DNA of 52,527 nucleotides from Hydrogenophaga sp. (GCF_022844385.1 NZ_JALHLX010000007.1:1-52527); one strand, 5' to 3'; positions 7,862 through 21,631 are shown, counted from the first letter of the stretch. Made by a program: numbers and translations. The notes: generated by a model not told the origin, from the letters alone.

Positions 7862-8965
7862 ATGTCCAGCAATCCCGTCTTCCCCGCTTCCCCCGACCCC
7901 ATCCCCGCCAGTCAGCCCCTGCCGCACCGCAAGGTGATCCGCAGCTGGCTCGCCCCCATCGTCGAACGCCGCACCGCGCGCGCCATCGCCTTGCTGGCGC
8001 TGGACTGGGCGATCTTTGCTGCGCTGATGGTGGCCACCGTGCTGCTGTCGGCGTGGTGGTCCAAGCTGTTGTGCGGCCTGGCGGCGGGCTTCATGATCGG
8101 GCGTCTGTTCATCATCGGCCACGACGCCTGCCACCAGAGTTACACGCCGCACCGCAAGCTCAACCGCGTGCTGGGCCGCATCGCCATGCTGCCCTCGCTC
8201 ACGCCCTACAGCCTGTGGGAAGTGGGGCACAACGTGGTGCACCACGGCTACACCAACCTCAAGGGTGTCGACTTCGTCTGGGCACCGCTGACCCGCGCAG
8301 AATTCGAGGCCCTGAGCCCCGGCCAGCGCAGGCTGGAGCGCCTCTACCGCAGCGGCTGGGGCCCGGCGGCCTACTACCTGGTGGAGATGTGGTGGAAGCG
8401 CATGTTCTTTCCGCGCAAGACCTACCTGGGCACGCGGCGCGCCGAATTTGTGTGGGACGGTGTGATCGTGGTAGCCACCGCTGCCGTGTGGATTGGTGCG
8501 CTGGTGGCATCGGCCCTGGCCACCGACCAGTCTGCCGCCTTGCTGGTGGGCCTGGGCTTCGGCGTGCCCTTCCTGTTCTGGAACGCCATGATCGGCTTCG
8601 TGGTCTACGTGCACCACACCCACACCGCCGTGCAGTGGCACGACGACAAGATTGCCTGGGCGCGCGCCGCGCCCTTTGTGTCCACCACCGTGCACCTCAC
8701 CTTTCCCCTGCGCATCGGTGCGCTGTTGCACCACATCATGGAGCACACCGCGCATCACGTGGACATGAGCATCCCGCTCTACAAGCTCGAAGGCGCGCAG
8801 CACTTGCTGGAAACCACTTTGCCCGGGCGTATCACGGTGCAGCGCTTTTCGTGGCGCTGGTACTTCGACACCGCGCGCCGCTGCAAGCTCTACGACTTCG
8901 AGCGCCGCTGCTGGACCGACTTTGAAGGCCGGCAGACCAGTCCCTGCCAGACGGCCGTCGCTTGA
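7862..8965 (+). CDS. Membrane fatty acid desaturase
   Basis: 367 residues, with several membrane helices (about 40-85 and about 200-240). Three histidine boxes of the di-iron desaturase/hydroxylase family are present: HDACH, HNVVHH and a late HTAHH. They should coordinate two irons for oxygen-dependent double-bond insertion. The late box and overall length resemble the omega-6/delta-12-like bacterial branch, though hydroxylation or another lipid substrate is possible. The start at 7862 is chosen over 7817, whose extra residues look non-conserved. It is 46 bases after dcd. Confidence 0.88.
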   Translation: MSSNPVFPASPDPIPASQPLPHRKVIRSWLAPIVERRTARAIALLALDWAIFAALMVATVLLSAWWSKLLCGLAAGFMIGRLFIIGHDACHQSYTPHRKLNRVLGRIAMLPSLTPYSLWEVGHNVVHHGYTNLKGVDFVWAPLTRAEFEALSPGQRRLERLYRSGWGPAAYYLVEMWWKRMFFPRKTYLGTRRAEFVWDGVIVVATAAVWIGALVASALATDQSAALLVGLGFGVPFLFWNAMIGFVVYVHHTHTAVQWHDDKIAWARAAPFVSTTVHLTFPLRIGALLHHIMEHTAHHVDMSIPLYKLEGAQHLLETTLPGRITVQRFSWRWYFDTARRCKLYDFERRCWTDFEGRQTSPCQTAVA

Positions 8966-8971
8966 GTTGCA

Positions 8972-9011
8972 GCGGCCCGGATAATGGGCCGCGCAGCGAC
9001 TCCCGCTGCGC
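8972..9011. repeat. Two back-to-back perfect hairpins between the desaturase and ypfJ-like genes
   Basis: GCGGCCC (8972-8978) pairs with GGGCCGC (8986-8992). GCGCAGCG (8991-8998) pairs with CGCTGCGC (9004-9011). The two stems share bases 8991-8992, so they are adjacent or mutually exclusive. No T-run follows, and the second stem ends just before the AGGAG ribosome site at 9012-9016, where it could affect translation of the peptidase. Confidence 0.55.
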
Positions 9012-9023
9012 AGGAGACGCAGC

Positions 9024-9902
9024 ATGAAATGGGAAAACAACCGCGAGTCCGACCAGGTCGAAGACCGGCGCTCCAGCCCGGGCCGTGGGCGGCTCGGTGG
9101 CGGCGGGGGCAAGCTCGGTCTGGGCACCATTGCTGTTGCGCTGGTGGCTGGCTGGATCTTCGGCATCAACCCCATGACCATCCTGGGCGCGCTCAGCGGC
9201 GGTGATCTTTCGCCCGCCGCCCAGGTCGAAACCACGCAGGGTCCAACGCAGGCACCCACCGACGACATGGGCCGCTTCGTTGCTGCTGTGCTCGGTGGCA
9301 CCGAAGACGTGTGGGGCCCCATGTTCCAGCAGGCCGGAGCGACCTATCAGAAACCGCGCCTGGTGCTGTTTCGCGGCGCCACGCCCACGGCCTGCGGCAC
9401 CGGCCAGTCGGCCATGGGGCCGTTCTACTGCCCGGGGGACCAGAAGGTCTACATCGACCTCAGCTTCTACGACACGTTGCGCACCCAGCTCGGCGCGCCG
9501 GGCGATTTCGCGCAGGCCTATGTGATCGCGCACGAGGTGGGCCATCACGTGCAGAACCTGTTGGGCATCACCGGCAAGATGGACGAGATGCGCGGCAAGG
9601 TCAGCCAGCGCGAGTACAACGCCATGTCGGTGCGGGTGGAGCTGCAGGCCGACTGTTTCGCCGGCATCTGGGCCCACCACAACCAGAAGACCGGCAACAT
9701 CCTGGAACCGGGTGATGTGGAAGAAGCCATGAACGCGGCCGCTGCCATCGGCGACGACGCCCTGCAGCGCAAAAGCCAGGGCCAGATCGTGCCGGACAGC
9801 TTCACCCACGGCACCAGCGAACAGCGCCAACGCTGGTTCAACAGCGGCCTGAAGACCGGCAGTGTCCAGGCTTGTGACACCTTCAAGTCAGCCAGTCTTT
9901 GA
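9024..9902 (+). CDS. Neutral zinc metallopeptidase, YpfJ family
   Basis: 292 residues. One N-terminal membrane anchor (about 30-50, [19 protein letters not shown]) follows a charged start, so the rest is probably periplasmic. The zinc site is HEVGHH near residue 172, with downstream [14 protein letters not shown] supplying the third ligand region. [17 protein letters not shown] holds a likely disulfide pair. Biological substrates are not established for this family. AGGAG eight bases before the ATG supports the start. Confidence 0.88.
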   Translation: MKWENNRESDQVEDRRSSPGRGRLGGGGGKLGLGTIAVALVAGWIFGINPMTILGALSGGDLSPAAQVETTQGPTQAPTDDMGRFVAAVLGGTEDVWGPMFQQAGATYQKPRLVLFRGATPTACGTGQSAMGPFYCPGDQKVYIDLSFYDTLRTQLGAPGDFAQAYVIAHEVGHHVQNLLGITGKMDEMRGKVSQREYNAMSVRVELQADCFAGIWAHHNQKTGNILEPGDVEEAMNAAAAIGDDALQRKSQGQIVPDSFTHGTSEQRQRWFNSGLKTGSVQACDTFKSASL

Positions 9903-9970
9903 ATGGTGCGCGGGCGGAGTTCGGCGAAAAACGGTCAAAGTGCGACAATAACGGGCTAACTTTGATGCCC

Positions 9971-11503
<1,533 letters not shown>

Positions 11504-11526
11504 GCGCAGCCGCCCGCTGCGAACGA

Positions 11527-12366
11527 TCAAAACCCCTTGCCGGGCTTCCTGGCTTGTTCGCAGCGCACTTCGATGCGCTCCACCCGCCCTGGCTCGCCGA
11601 GAATGCGAGCAGCCGTCAGACAGCCTCCCCACACACAGCCCGTGTCCAGCGGCAACACGCCTTCGCGTTGCACATTCCCCAGCGTCGACCAGTGGCCAAA
11701 CGCCACCGGTACGCCAGCCGTGCGTCGGCCCGGTACGTCGAACCACGGCACGAAACCAGGCGGCGCGCCATCGGCACCTTCCTTGGTCTCGAACTCCATC
11801 ACGCCTTGCGCCGTGCAGAAACGCAGCCGCGTGAAGGCATTCACCACCACCCGCAGTCGATCGACACCCTGCAGCGCATCGCTCCAGAACGCCGGCTCGT
11901 TGCCGTACATCTGTTGCAGAAAACCGGTCCAGTCGGGGCTGCGCAGCGCGCCCTGCAGTTCGTGTGCGCGCGCCAGGGTGTCGGCCACGTCCCACTGCGG
12001 CAGCACGCCGGCGTGCACCATGAGCCAGCCGTGTTCAAACAGCGCCATGGGACGCTGCCGCACCCAGTCGAGCAGCGCTTCACGGTCGGGTGCGGTGAGG
12101 ATGTCCTGCACGGTGTCGCTGCGGTGCAGCTTGCGCACGCCGTGCGCGGCGGCAAGCAAGTGCAGGTCGTGGTTGCCCAACAAACAATGCGCGGAACCCT
12201 GCAGCGCCGTGAGTCGGCGCAGAACTTGCAGCGATGCGGGGCCGCGGTTCACCAGGTCGCCCAGCAGGTACAGCGTGTCGCGGCTCGGTGAAAAGTCCAG
12301 CTCGTCGAGCAGGCGGCCCAAAGGCTCGTCACACCCCTGCACATCCCCAATCATGTAAAGTGCCAT
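11527..12366 (-). CDS. apaH: Symmetrical bis(5'-nucleosyl)-tetraphosphatase
   Basis: 279 residues. The metallophosphoesterase motifs GDVQGC, GDLVNRGP and GNHDLHLL appear in order in the first 75 residues with ApaH-specific spacing. It hydrolyses Ap4A to two ADP in the cytoplasm and so controls the Ap4A alarmone and the Np4 capping of RNA. It converges on the helicase gene with 23 bases between. Only 9 bp separate its start from the divergent CNNM-type gene, so its promoter must lie inside that gene's coding region. Confidence 0.95.
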   Translation of the reverse strand: MALYMIGDVQGCDEPLGRLLDELDFSPSRDTLYLLGDLVNRGPASLQVLRRLTALQGSAHCLLGNHDLHLLAAAHGVRKLHRSDTVQDILTAPDREALLDWVRQRPMALFEHGWLMVHAGVLPQWDVADTLARAHELQGALRSPDWTGFLQQMYGNEPAFWSDALQGVDRLRVVVNAFTRLRFCTAQGVMEFETKEGADGAPPGFVPWFDVPGRRTAGVPVAFGHWSTLGNVQREGVLPLDTGCVWGGCLTAARILGEPGRVERIEVRCEQARKPGKGF

Positions 12367-12375
12367 CGGCCGATT

Positions 12376-15385
<3,010 letters not shown>

Positions 15386-15399
15386 AGGAGACCCACACC

Positions 15400-15834
15400 A
15401 TGATGACCAACCACGGCAACCGCCTGACGCAGGGCCAGTTCTCGTACCTGCCCGACCTCACCGATGCGCAGATCAGCAGCCAGATCCAGTACGCGCTCCA
15501 GCACAACTATGCGGTGGGTATCGAATACACCGACGACCCGCACCCGCGCAACACCTACTGGGAAATGTTCGGCAACCCCATGTTCGACCTGAAGGACCCG
15601 GCCGGCATCCTGATGGAGATCAACAACTGCCGCAAGACCTTTCCGCAGCACTACGTGCGCGTCACTGCCTTCGACTCGACACAGGGCGTGGAGTCGCCGC
15701 GCATGTCGTTCATCGTCAACCGCCCCACCCGGGAACCGGGTTTTGGCCTGGCGCGTACCGAGGTGGAAGGGCGGCAGGTGCGCTACCGCATCAGTTCGTA
15801 CGCCACCGACAAGCCCGAAGGCGAACGCTATTAG
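15400..15834 (+). CDS. rbcS: Ribulose-bisphosphate carboxylase small subunit, red-type
   Basis: 144 residues. GAAGGAG (15384-15390) overlaps the rbcL stop and lies nine bases before the ATG; a second ATG follows immediately at 15403. The N-terminal TQGQFSYLPDLTD and NTYWEMFGNPMFDLKD are Rubisco small-subunit blocks. The C-terminal extension after about residue 110 (GFGLARTEVEGRQVRY and onward) is the beta-hairpin found in red-type small subunits, which lines the holoenzyme central channel and helps assembly. It completes the L8S8 enzyme with RbcL. Confidence 0.96.
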   Translation: MMTNHGNRLTQGQFSYLPDLTDAQISSQIQYALQHNYAVGIEYTDDPHPRNTYWEMFGNPMFDLKDPAGILMEINNCRKTFPQHYVRVTAFDSTQGVESPRMSFIVNRPTREPGFGLARTEVEGRQVRYRISSYATDKPEGERY

Positions 15835-15850
15835 ACAAGGGCTCCCCCCC

Positions 15851-15924
15851 GCGCCGCGCTTTCAGCGCGTCACCCCCTGCAGGGGGCGATACCTGCGGCC
15901 CGGCAAAGCCGGTTCCGCGGTATC
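15851..15924. repeat. Cluster of three intergenic palindromes between rbcS and cbbX
   Basis: Three stems occur in 74 bases: CGCGCT-TTC-AGCGCG (15855-15869), the perfect palindrome CCCCCTGCAGGGGG (15873-15886), and a long hairpin with arms GATACC, GCGG, CCGGC (15888-15904) and GCCGG, CCGC, GGTATC (15908-15924) around AAA. This resembles GC-rich palindromic spacers that I recall from Comamonadaceae genomes. In this position it may lower read-through or protect the rbcLS mRNA end so that CbbX is made in smaller amount. Confidence 0.7.
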
Positions 15925-15957
15925 TCTGGGGGAGACACGTCGTTCCGGAGACGTTCC

Positions 15958-16854
15958 ATGAACTCAGAAACCCCCAGCAGCCCTCGCACTGTGGCCGATG
16001 TCCTGGCGCAAAGCCAGGTCGAAGCGGTCATGGACGAGCTGGACCGCGACCTCATCGGGCTGGTGCCGGTGAAGACCCGCATCCGCGACATTGCGGCGCT
16101 GCTGGTGGTCGACAAGCTGCGTCTGACTCTCGGCCTGCAGGCGCAGACGCCATCGCTGCACATGAGCTTCACCGGCAACCCCGGCACCGGTAAAACCACG
16201 GTGGCCCTGCGAATGGCGGAGATCCTGCACCGCCTGGGCTATGTGCGCAAAGGCCATGTGGTCAGTGTCACGCGCGACGACCTGGTCGGCCAGTACATCG
16301 GCCACACCGCGCCCAAGACCAAAGAGGTTCTCAAGAAGGCCATGGGCGGTGTGCTCTTCATCGACGAGGCCTACTACCTCTACCGTCCCGAGAACGAGCG
16401 CGACTACGGGCAGGAAGCGATCGAGATCCTGCTGCAGGTGATGGAGAACCAGCGCGACGATCTGGTGGTGATCCTGGCAGGCTACAAGGACCGCATGGAC
16501 ACCTTCTTCAAGTCCAACCCCGGCTTGTCATCGCGCGTGGCGCACCACCTCGATTTTCCCGACTATGGCCAGGGTGAGTTGCTCGACATCGCCGATCGCA
16601 TGCTCGGCACCATGAACTACCGATTTGGCGAAGGCGCACGCGAAGCGTTCGAGAGCTACCTGCAGCGCCGCATACCACTGCCGCACTTTGCCAATGCGCG
16701 CAGTGTGCGCAATGCGCTGGACCGAGCTCGCCTGCGCCAGGCCAGCCGCCTGTTTGTCGACCGCGACCGCGAACTCACCCGGGACGACCTCACCACGCTC
16801 ATGCCGGCCGACATCCTGGCCAGTCGGCTGTTCAACACCGACGCAGCGGGCTGA
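15958..16854 (+). CDS. cbbX: CbbX, red-type Rubisco activase (AAA+ ATPase)
   Basis: 298 residues. Walker A is GNPGTGKTT at about 78-86 and Walker B is [10 protein letters not shown] at about 128-137. The pore-loop region around [10 protein letters not shown] and the sensor segment [11 protein letters not shown] fit CbbX. It forms a ring, activated by RuBP, that pulls on the C-terminus of the red-type large subunit to release inhibitory sugar phosphates. CCGGAG seven bases before the ATG supports the start. It follows rbcS by 123 bases of palindromic spacer and has the expected partner type. Confidence 0.96.
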   Translation: MNSETPSSPRTVADVLAQSQVEAVMDELDRDLIGLVPVKTRIRDIAALLVVDKLRLTLGLQAQTPSLHMSFTGNPGTGKTTVALRMAEILHRLGYVRKGHVVSVTRDDLVGQYIGHTAPKTKEVLKKAMGGVLFIDEAYYLYRPENERDYGQEAIEILLQVMENQRDDLVVILAGYKDRMDTFFKSNPGLSSRVAHHLDFPDYGQGELLDIADRMLGTMNYRFGEGAREAFESYLQRRIPLPHFANARSVRNALDRARLRQASRLFVDRDRELTRDDLTTLMPADILASRLFNTDAAG

Positions 16855-16940
16855 GGCGTGGCCGCCGTTTGCGACGAGGGTGGATATTTGTCACGCCCGG
16901 GGGGTGCATTGCGTGCGAACTAGTTCATGAAGGTCCATGA

Positions 16941-16963
16941 AAAGGCGCTCTTGTAGCGCCTTT
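16941..16963. terminator. Stem-loop after cbbX
   Basis: AAAGGCGCT (16941-16949) pairs perfectly with AGCGCCTTT (16955-16963) around CTTGT. The stem has A on the left and T on the right, as in a bidirectional factor-independent terminator, but the T-run is short. It lies 87 bases after the cbbX stop. Confidence 0.5.
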
Positions 16964-17086
16964 GAAGTATGTTGCTGCCGGTCCGAAGTGAAGACCATCT
17001 GCCCCACCGAACGATCGGCAATATGGGCCAGCAGCCCAGCGTCCTGCCAGATCGTTGCAGATCAACGATTTCACAGGACCCACACC

Positions 17087-18559
17087 ATGACCTCCGTCTT
17101 TCGCCTTGCACTCACCGTGCCCTTGCTGGCCATCACCGCCTGGTTGTCCGCCTGCGCGGGCGACAAGGCTTCGCCCCTGAGCAGCGGGCTGTTTGCCCAC
17201 GTGTCCCTTGAAAGCCTCGGACTGCCCACCGCGCTGGCCGCGGTGCGCCCGCACGACACGGCAACCCATCTGCGGGCCTCGGACGCCGACGCCGGCGACG
17301 TGTTCGGTGCGGCAGTGGCCCTCTCACGCGACGGCAACACCCTGGCCGTGGGCGCCGAGCTGAAGTCCGCACCGGGTGCGTCCGAGGCGGTGCCCGCCGC
17401 GGGCACGGTGTACGTGTACACCCGCACACACCGGGGCTGGCGTGAACAGGCCCGCCTGCTCGCGCCCCAGCCCACCAGCGGCAGCGGCTTCGGCCACAGC
17501 CTCACGCTGTCCGACGATGGCAGTCGCCTCGCGGTGGGGGCACCGTTTGAATCGCACGCCGCCGCCCGCGCCGGCGAATCGCTCGCGGGCGACCAGGGCG
17601 TTGTGTATGTGTTCGAGCGCAACGACAGCGGCTGGAGCCAGCCCGCGCGCCTGCAGGCATCCAACGCGGCCAGCTTTGACTGGTTCGGCATGAGCCTGTC
17701 GTTTGCGGGTCCGGGGGACACCCTGGCCGTGGGCGCACACCGTCACGACGCTGCCGATGCGCAGGGCGCCCGCAGCGACAGCGGCGCGGTGTATGTGTTC
17801 GCACGCACGGCCGCGGGTTGGGCCGAACAAGCGGTGCTGACGGCTGCGCAATCGCTGGAAGGCGCGCAACTGGGCCAGAGCGTGGCGCTCTCGATCGATG
17901 GCCAGACACTGGCCGCCGGTGCACGCGCGTCGGGCCTGGGTGCCGTGCACGTGTTCCGTCGCGATGGTGCCCTCTGGCGCGAACAGGCGGTGGTGACGGC
18001 CGCCAACGCCACGCCCCAGAACCCACTGGGTTCACAGGTCGCCCTGTCGGGCGACGGCACCACCCTGGCGGTGGGTGCGAGCGCCCCCGAAGGCACCGCG
18101 GTCCGTCAGCGATCGGCCGGCAGCGCCTACGTGTTCGTGAACCAGGGTGGACAGTGGCAGCAAGCCGCGCGCATCCGTGCGTCCAACAGCCGCTCGGGTG
18201 ACGCGTTCGGAGAGCGGCTCAGCCTGTCGGCCGACGGCCGTGTGCTCGCCGTGTCGGCGGTGAACGAGTCCAGCGCGGCACGCGGTCTGGGTGGCCAGCA
18301 GGCGGACGACACGGCGCAGGCCGCGGGTGCCGTGTATGTGTACAGCCGCCAGGGTCAACGCTGGGACCAGACCGACTATGTGAAGTCCAGCCGTACCCGC
18401 ACGGGCGACCAGTTCGGCTCGGCGCTGGCGCTCTCGGGCGACGGCCGCCAGCTGGCGGTGGGTGCGCGCCTGGAAGACGGGGTCTGGAGCCTGCGCGGCT
18501 GGCTGCTGAACGAGCGCCCCCAGAACAGCGGTGGCGTGCACCTGTATTCGCGCAGCTGA
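17087..18559 (+). CDS. FG-GAP/beta-propeller repeat lipoprotein
   Basis: 490 residues. The signal ends in the lipobox LSAC near residue 21, so the mature protein should be a lipoprotein. About seven copies of a block of the type FG-x-(S/A)-(V/L)-(A/S)-LS-x-DG-x-x-LAVGA follow, spaced about 60 residues apart and each ending in a VYVY/VYVF strand with a W-x-(E/Q)-(Q/P)-A-x-(L/I) turn, as in integrin-alpha-like propellers. The family binds calcium or partner proteins in some cases; no function is assigned here. Starts at 16937 upstream are rejected because the lipoprotein signal begins at 17087. It converges on the helicase gene with nine bases between. Confidence 0.8.
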   Translation: MTSVFRLALTVPLLAITAWLSACAGDKASPLSSGLFAHVSLESLGLPTALAAVRPHDTATHLRASDADAGDVFGAAVALSRDGNTLAVGAELKSAPGASEAVPAAGTVYVYTRTHRGWREQARLLAPQPTSGSGFGHSLTLSDDGSRLAVGAPFESHAAARAGESLAGDQGVVYVFERNDSGWSQPARLQASNAASFDWFGMSLSFAGPGDTLAVGAHRHDAADAQGARSDSGAVYVFARTAAGWAEQAVLTAAQSLEGAQLGQSVALSIDGQTLAAGARASGLGAVHVFRRDGALWREQAVVTAANATPQNPLGSQVALSGDGTTLAVGASAPEGTAVRQRSAGSAYVFVNQGGQWQQAARIRASNSRSGDAFGERLSLSADGRVLAVSAVNESSAARGLGGQQADDTAQAAGAVYVYSRQGQRWDQTDYVKSSRTRTGDQFGSALALSGDGRQLAVGARLEDGVWSLRGWLLNERPQNSGGVHLYSRS

Positions 18560-18568
18560 ACGTCGCGA

Positions 18569-20872
18569 TCAGCCGCGCTCGAAGCGTTCAATGTGCCACC
18601 AGGGCGGCAACAGGCCACGCACCTCGGGCCGGGCGAAGCGGTCGTCCATCAAGACCACCACACCCCGGTCCTCCGGGCCGCGGATCACCCGCCCCGCGGC
18701 CTGCACCACCTTCTGCAGGCCGGGAAACAGGTAGGCGTGGTCGTAGCCCCGGCCGTGTTTCAACTGCAGCCGTGCGCGCAACTGCTCGTTGAGCGGGTTC
18801 ACCTGGGGCAGGCCCAGCGTGGCGATGAAGGCGCCGATCAGGCGCTGGCCCGGCAGGTCGATGCCTTCACCAAACGCTCCTCCGAGCACCGCAAAGCCGA
18901 TGCCCTGGCTGTTGTCGGTGAAGCGGGCCACGAAGGCGCTCCGATCGACCTCTGCCATGCCGCGCGACTGTGACCACAGGCCGATGTCCGGGTGGGCCAC
19001 GGCAAAGCGCGCCAGCACCTGCTGCAGGTACTCGAAGCTGCTGAAAAACGCCAGGTAGTTGCCCGGCTTGGCGTGGAACTGATCGGCCATCACCGCCACC
19101 ACCGCGTCGAGCGATTCGGCGCGGTCCTGGTAGCGGGTGGAGATGTGCGGCGTGATGCGAACCTGCAGCTGCGCCGGGTCGAACGGAGAAGGCACCTCCA
19201 GCCGCGCCACGTCGGTGGGCAGGCCAAGCAGGTGGATGGCGTGGTCCATGGGGCTGAGCGTGGCCGAGAACAGTGTGGCGCTGTGCGCCGCCTGCCAGCG
19301 CGGCTCCAGGTGGGGCGCGGGCACCAGGTTGCGGATGGCCAGCCGGGGCCGGGGCGCGCGGGTGCGTGCGGCCGCCTCGGTGCGGGTGATCTCCACCAGC
19401 GAGTGGTCGCCAAACACCTCGGCCACGCGCACGAAGTGCAGCACCTCGAACAGCCAGGCCTGTACCCGCACATCAGGCGCTGTCGCATCCAGCGCGAGGT
19501 GTTCCGAGAGGTCGGCGGCGTGCTGCTGCAGCGCACCCACCAGGCCCTCGGGCACATCGTTCTGCAGCAACTGCCCGGCCGCTTGCCCACGGCCCAGGGC
19601 TCCCCAGAAGCGGTGCAGGCGATCAAGCGAGGCCTTGAGTCCTTTGGGGGGCGTCTTGCGCAGCGCGGCCAGCGTCAACGGGTCGAGTTCGGCGCTGTAC
19701 ATCAGCCGCGCGCGCTCGATCAGGTTGTGCGCTTCGTCGACCAGCAGGCCGACGCGCCAGGGCTCGCCCACGGTGAGCGCCCAGGCGTGTGCGCTGAGGT
19801 CGAAGAAATGGTTGAAGTCGCCCACGACCACGTCGCTCCAGCGCAGCATGTCCTGGCCCAGGTAGTAGGGGCACACGGCGTGTTTCAGTGCGACGGTGCG
19901 CAGGCCCGCCTGGTCCAGCCACGCGGTGTGCGCAGCTTCGTCGCGCGCCTGCGGCAGCCGGTCGTAGAAGCCGCTGGCCAGCGGGCACGAGTCGCCGTGG
20001 CAGGCCTTGTCGGGGTGCTCGCAGGCCTTCTCGCGCGCCACACGCTCCAGCACCCGCAGCCGGCCGGTCGATGCGGTGGGTTGCAGCAGGCGCAACGCGT
20101 CGAGCGCGAGCCGGCGGCCCGGTGTCTTGGCGGTGAGGTAGAGCAGTTTGTCGGTGCCTTGCGCGGGCACGGCCCTGAGCGCGCCGAACAGCGTGGCCAT
20201 GGTTTTGCCGATGCCGGTGGGCGCCTGCACGAGCAGGTGGCGGCCATGGCTGTGTGTGCGCCAGGTGGCGCCCGCCAGCTCGCGCTGGCCCACACGAAAA
20301 CCGTCGAAGGGAAAGGTCAGCGTCTGCAGCAACGCGTCTCGCGCCCGGCGGTGCGCCTGCTCACTGCGCGCCCAGCCCAGGTAGCGTGAACACAGGTCGT
20401 TGAAGTGTTGGCGCAGTTCGTCGGCGGTGTGCCAGGTGGTCAGCACGGTCTCCAGGCGGGTGTCGATGTTGAAGTACACCAGCGCCACCTCGATGCGCTC
20501 CAACCCCAACTGCTCGCACAGCATCCAGGCGTACACACGCGCCTGCGCCCAGTGCAGCGCGCGGTGGTTCTCGCGCACCAGCGCCACGTCGCCGCGGTGC
20601 GTCTTGATCTCTTCCAGCCGCGGACCGGCGGGATCAAAACCGTCGGCGCGGCCCTGCACCAGCAGGTCGCCGAAACGCGAACGCAGCGGCATTTCGCGCT
20701 GGTAAGGCGCTGCCCGGCGCGCGGTCACGGCCTCGTGTCCTGCCACGCCGTCCTGCGCGGTGGGCGAAGGCGTGAAGCGCAGGTCCAGGTCACCGGCCTG
20801 GGCGGTGAAGGCGCAGAGCACACGCACGGCCACCTGCAGGCCCTCGGCCGATGGGTTGTTGTCGGGGGTCAC
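18569..20872 (-). CDS. Cas4-like nuclease fused to XPD/DinG-type DNA helicase
   Basis: 767 residues. The first about 150 residues carry PD-(D/E)xK motifs: GHE near 45, GRADG (Asp77), EEIK (Glu88, Lys90) and QARVY (Gln110, Tyr114), the Cas4/RecB pattern. The helicase follows: Walker A APTGIGKT at about 217-224, four cysteines near 284, 291, 296 and 334 as in the XPD iron-sulfur cluster, DEAH at 379-382, and QAAGRVIR as motif VI. The arrangement suggests a 5'-to-3' iron-sulfur helicase with a built-in nuclease for DNA repair; whether the nuclease is active is unknown. The GTG start overlaps the GST stop (GTGA), so translation is coupled. Confidence 0.88.
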   Translation of the reverse strand: MTPDNNPSAEGLQVAVRVLCAFTAQAGDLDLRFTPSPTAQDGVAGHEAVTARRAAPYQREMPLRSRFGDLLVQGRADGFDPAGPRLEEIKTHRGDVALVRENHRALHWAQARVYAWMLCEQLGLERIEVALVYFNIDTRLETVLTTWHTADELRQHFNDLCSRYLGWARSEQAHRRARDALLQTLTFPFDGFRVGQRELAGATWRTHSHGRHLLVQAPTGIGKTMATLFGALRAVPAQGTDKLLYLTAKTPGRRLALDALRLLQPTASTGRLRVLERVAREKACEHPDKACHGDSCPLASGFYDRLPQARDEAAHTAWLDQAGLRTVALKHAVCPYYLGQDMLRWSDVVVGDFNHFFDLSAHAWALTVGEPWRVGLLVDEAHNLIERARLMYSAELDPLTLAALRKTPPKGLKASLDRLHRFWGALGRGQAAGQLLQNDVPEGLVGALQQHAADLSEHLALDATAPDVRVQAWLFEVLHFVRVAEVFGDHSLVEITRTEAAARTRAPRPRLAIRNLVPAPHLEPRWQAAHSATLFSATLSPMDHAIHLLGLPTDVARLEVPSPFDPAQLQVRITPHISTRYQDRAESLDAVVAVMADQFHAKPGNYLAFFSSFEYLQQVLARFAVAHPDIGLWSQSRGMAEVDRSAFVARFTDNSQGIGFAVLGGAFGEGIDLPGQRLIGAFIATLGLPQVNPLNEQLRARLQLKHGRGYDHAYLFPGLQKVVQAAGRVIRGPEDRGVVVLMDDRFARPEVRGLLPPWWHIERFERG

Positions 20873-21570
20873 GGCGGGAACACGGTCACAGGTGCGCCGG
20901 GCTGCCAGGGTGGCAGCTTGTGCATGCAGGCGGCCATCAGCGTGCTCGCGGCCCAGGCGTCGTGCCAGCGCCGCGTGGCCACCCACGGCGATGTTGCCCA
21001 CCAGGCGGTGTCCACCGCGGCGAACTGGCGCACGAACGGGAAGATGGCCGCGTCCGCCAGGCCCGGCTGTTCGCCGCCGAGCTGCGATGTATTGGAGAGC
21101 TGCGCTTCAAGCGGAGCAATGAGGCACGCCACCGCGTCGTCTCGCCACGCTTGAGCGCTGCGTTCGGGGTGCCGCTCCGCATACTTGTAGCGGTCGAGGG
21201 CGTGTTTGAAGGCCCCGTCACAGGTGTCGGTGAGCGCGCGCTGGTCCGGCGTGTTGCCGCGTGCCAGCCAACTGTCCACATCGCTCTGGCCCAGCGCCCA
21301 GCGCATGATGTCCAGGCTCTGCGCGATCACCTCGCCCGAAGGCAACTGCAGCACCGGCACCGTGCCCGCCGGCGACGCCGCCAGCATGGCCGCCGGTTTG
21401 TTCGACAGCACCACCTCGCGCAGCTCCACCGCCACGCCGGCCTGGTACAGCGCCAGGCGCGCGCGGATGGCGTAGGGGCAGCGGCGGAAGGAATACAGGA
21501 TGGGCAGCACGGGCCGCCATGATGGCACGCCCGGTGTCCCCGACCGGTCGCTTCCGAGCGCATTCCCCAT
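20869..21570 (-). CDS. Glutathione S-transferase-like protein
   Basis: 233 residues. The thioredoxin-like N-terminal part has SFRRCPYAIRARLAL with Cys-Pro in the glutathione-contacting position, followed by AGTVPVLQL (cis-Pro) and the S of IAQSLDI. An all-helical C-terminal domain follows. The cysteine position suggests a thiol transferase or reductase, rather than a classical conjugating enzyme. The ATG at 21570 is preferred; a start at 21645 would run into the divergent gene at 21632. It is the first gene of a two-gene unit with the nuclease-helicase, a partnership with no obvious biochemical logic. Confidence 0.82.
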   Translation of the reverse strand: MGNALGSDRSGTPGVPSWRPVLPILYSFRRCPYAIRARLALYQAGVAVELREVVLSNKPAAMLAASPAGTVPVLQLPSGEVIAQSLDIMRWALGQSDVDSWLARGNTPDQRALTDTCDGAFKHALDRYKYAERHPERSAQAWRDDAVACLIAPLEAQLSNTSQLGGEQPGLADAAIFPFVRQFAAVDTAWWATSPWVATRRWHDAWAASTLMAACMHKLPPWQPGAPVTVFPP

Positions 21571-21631
21571 GTTCAACCGGGCGGGTGCTGGACACAATGG
21601 CACCAGGGCCCGCCGCCCGAGGAGCAACACC

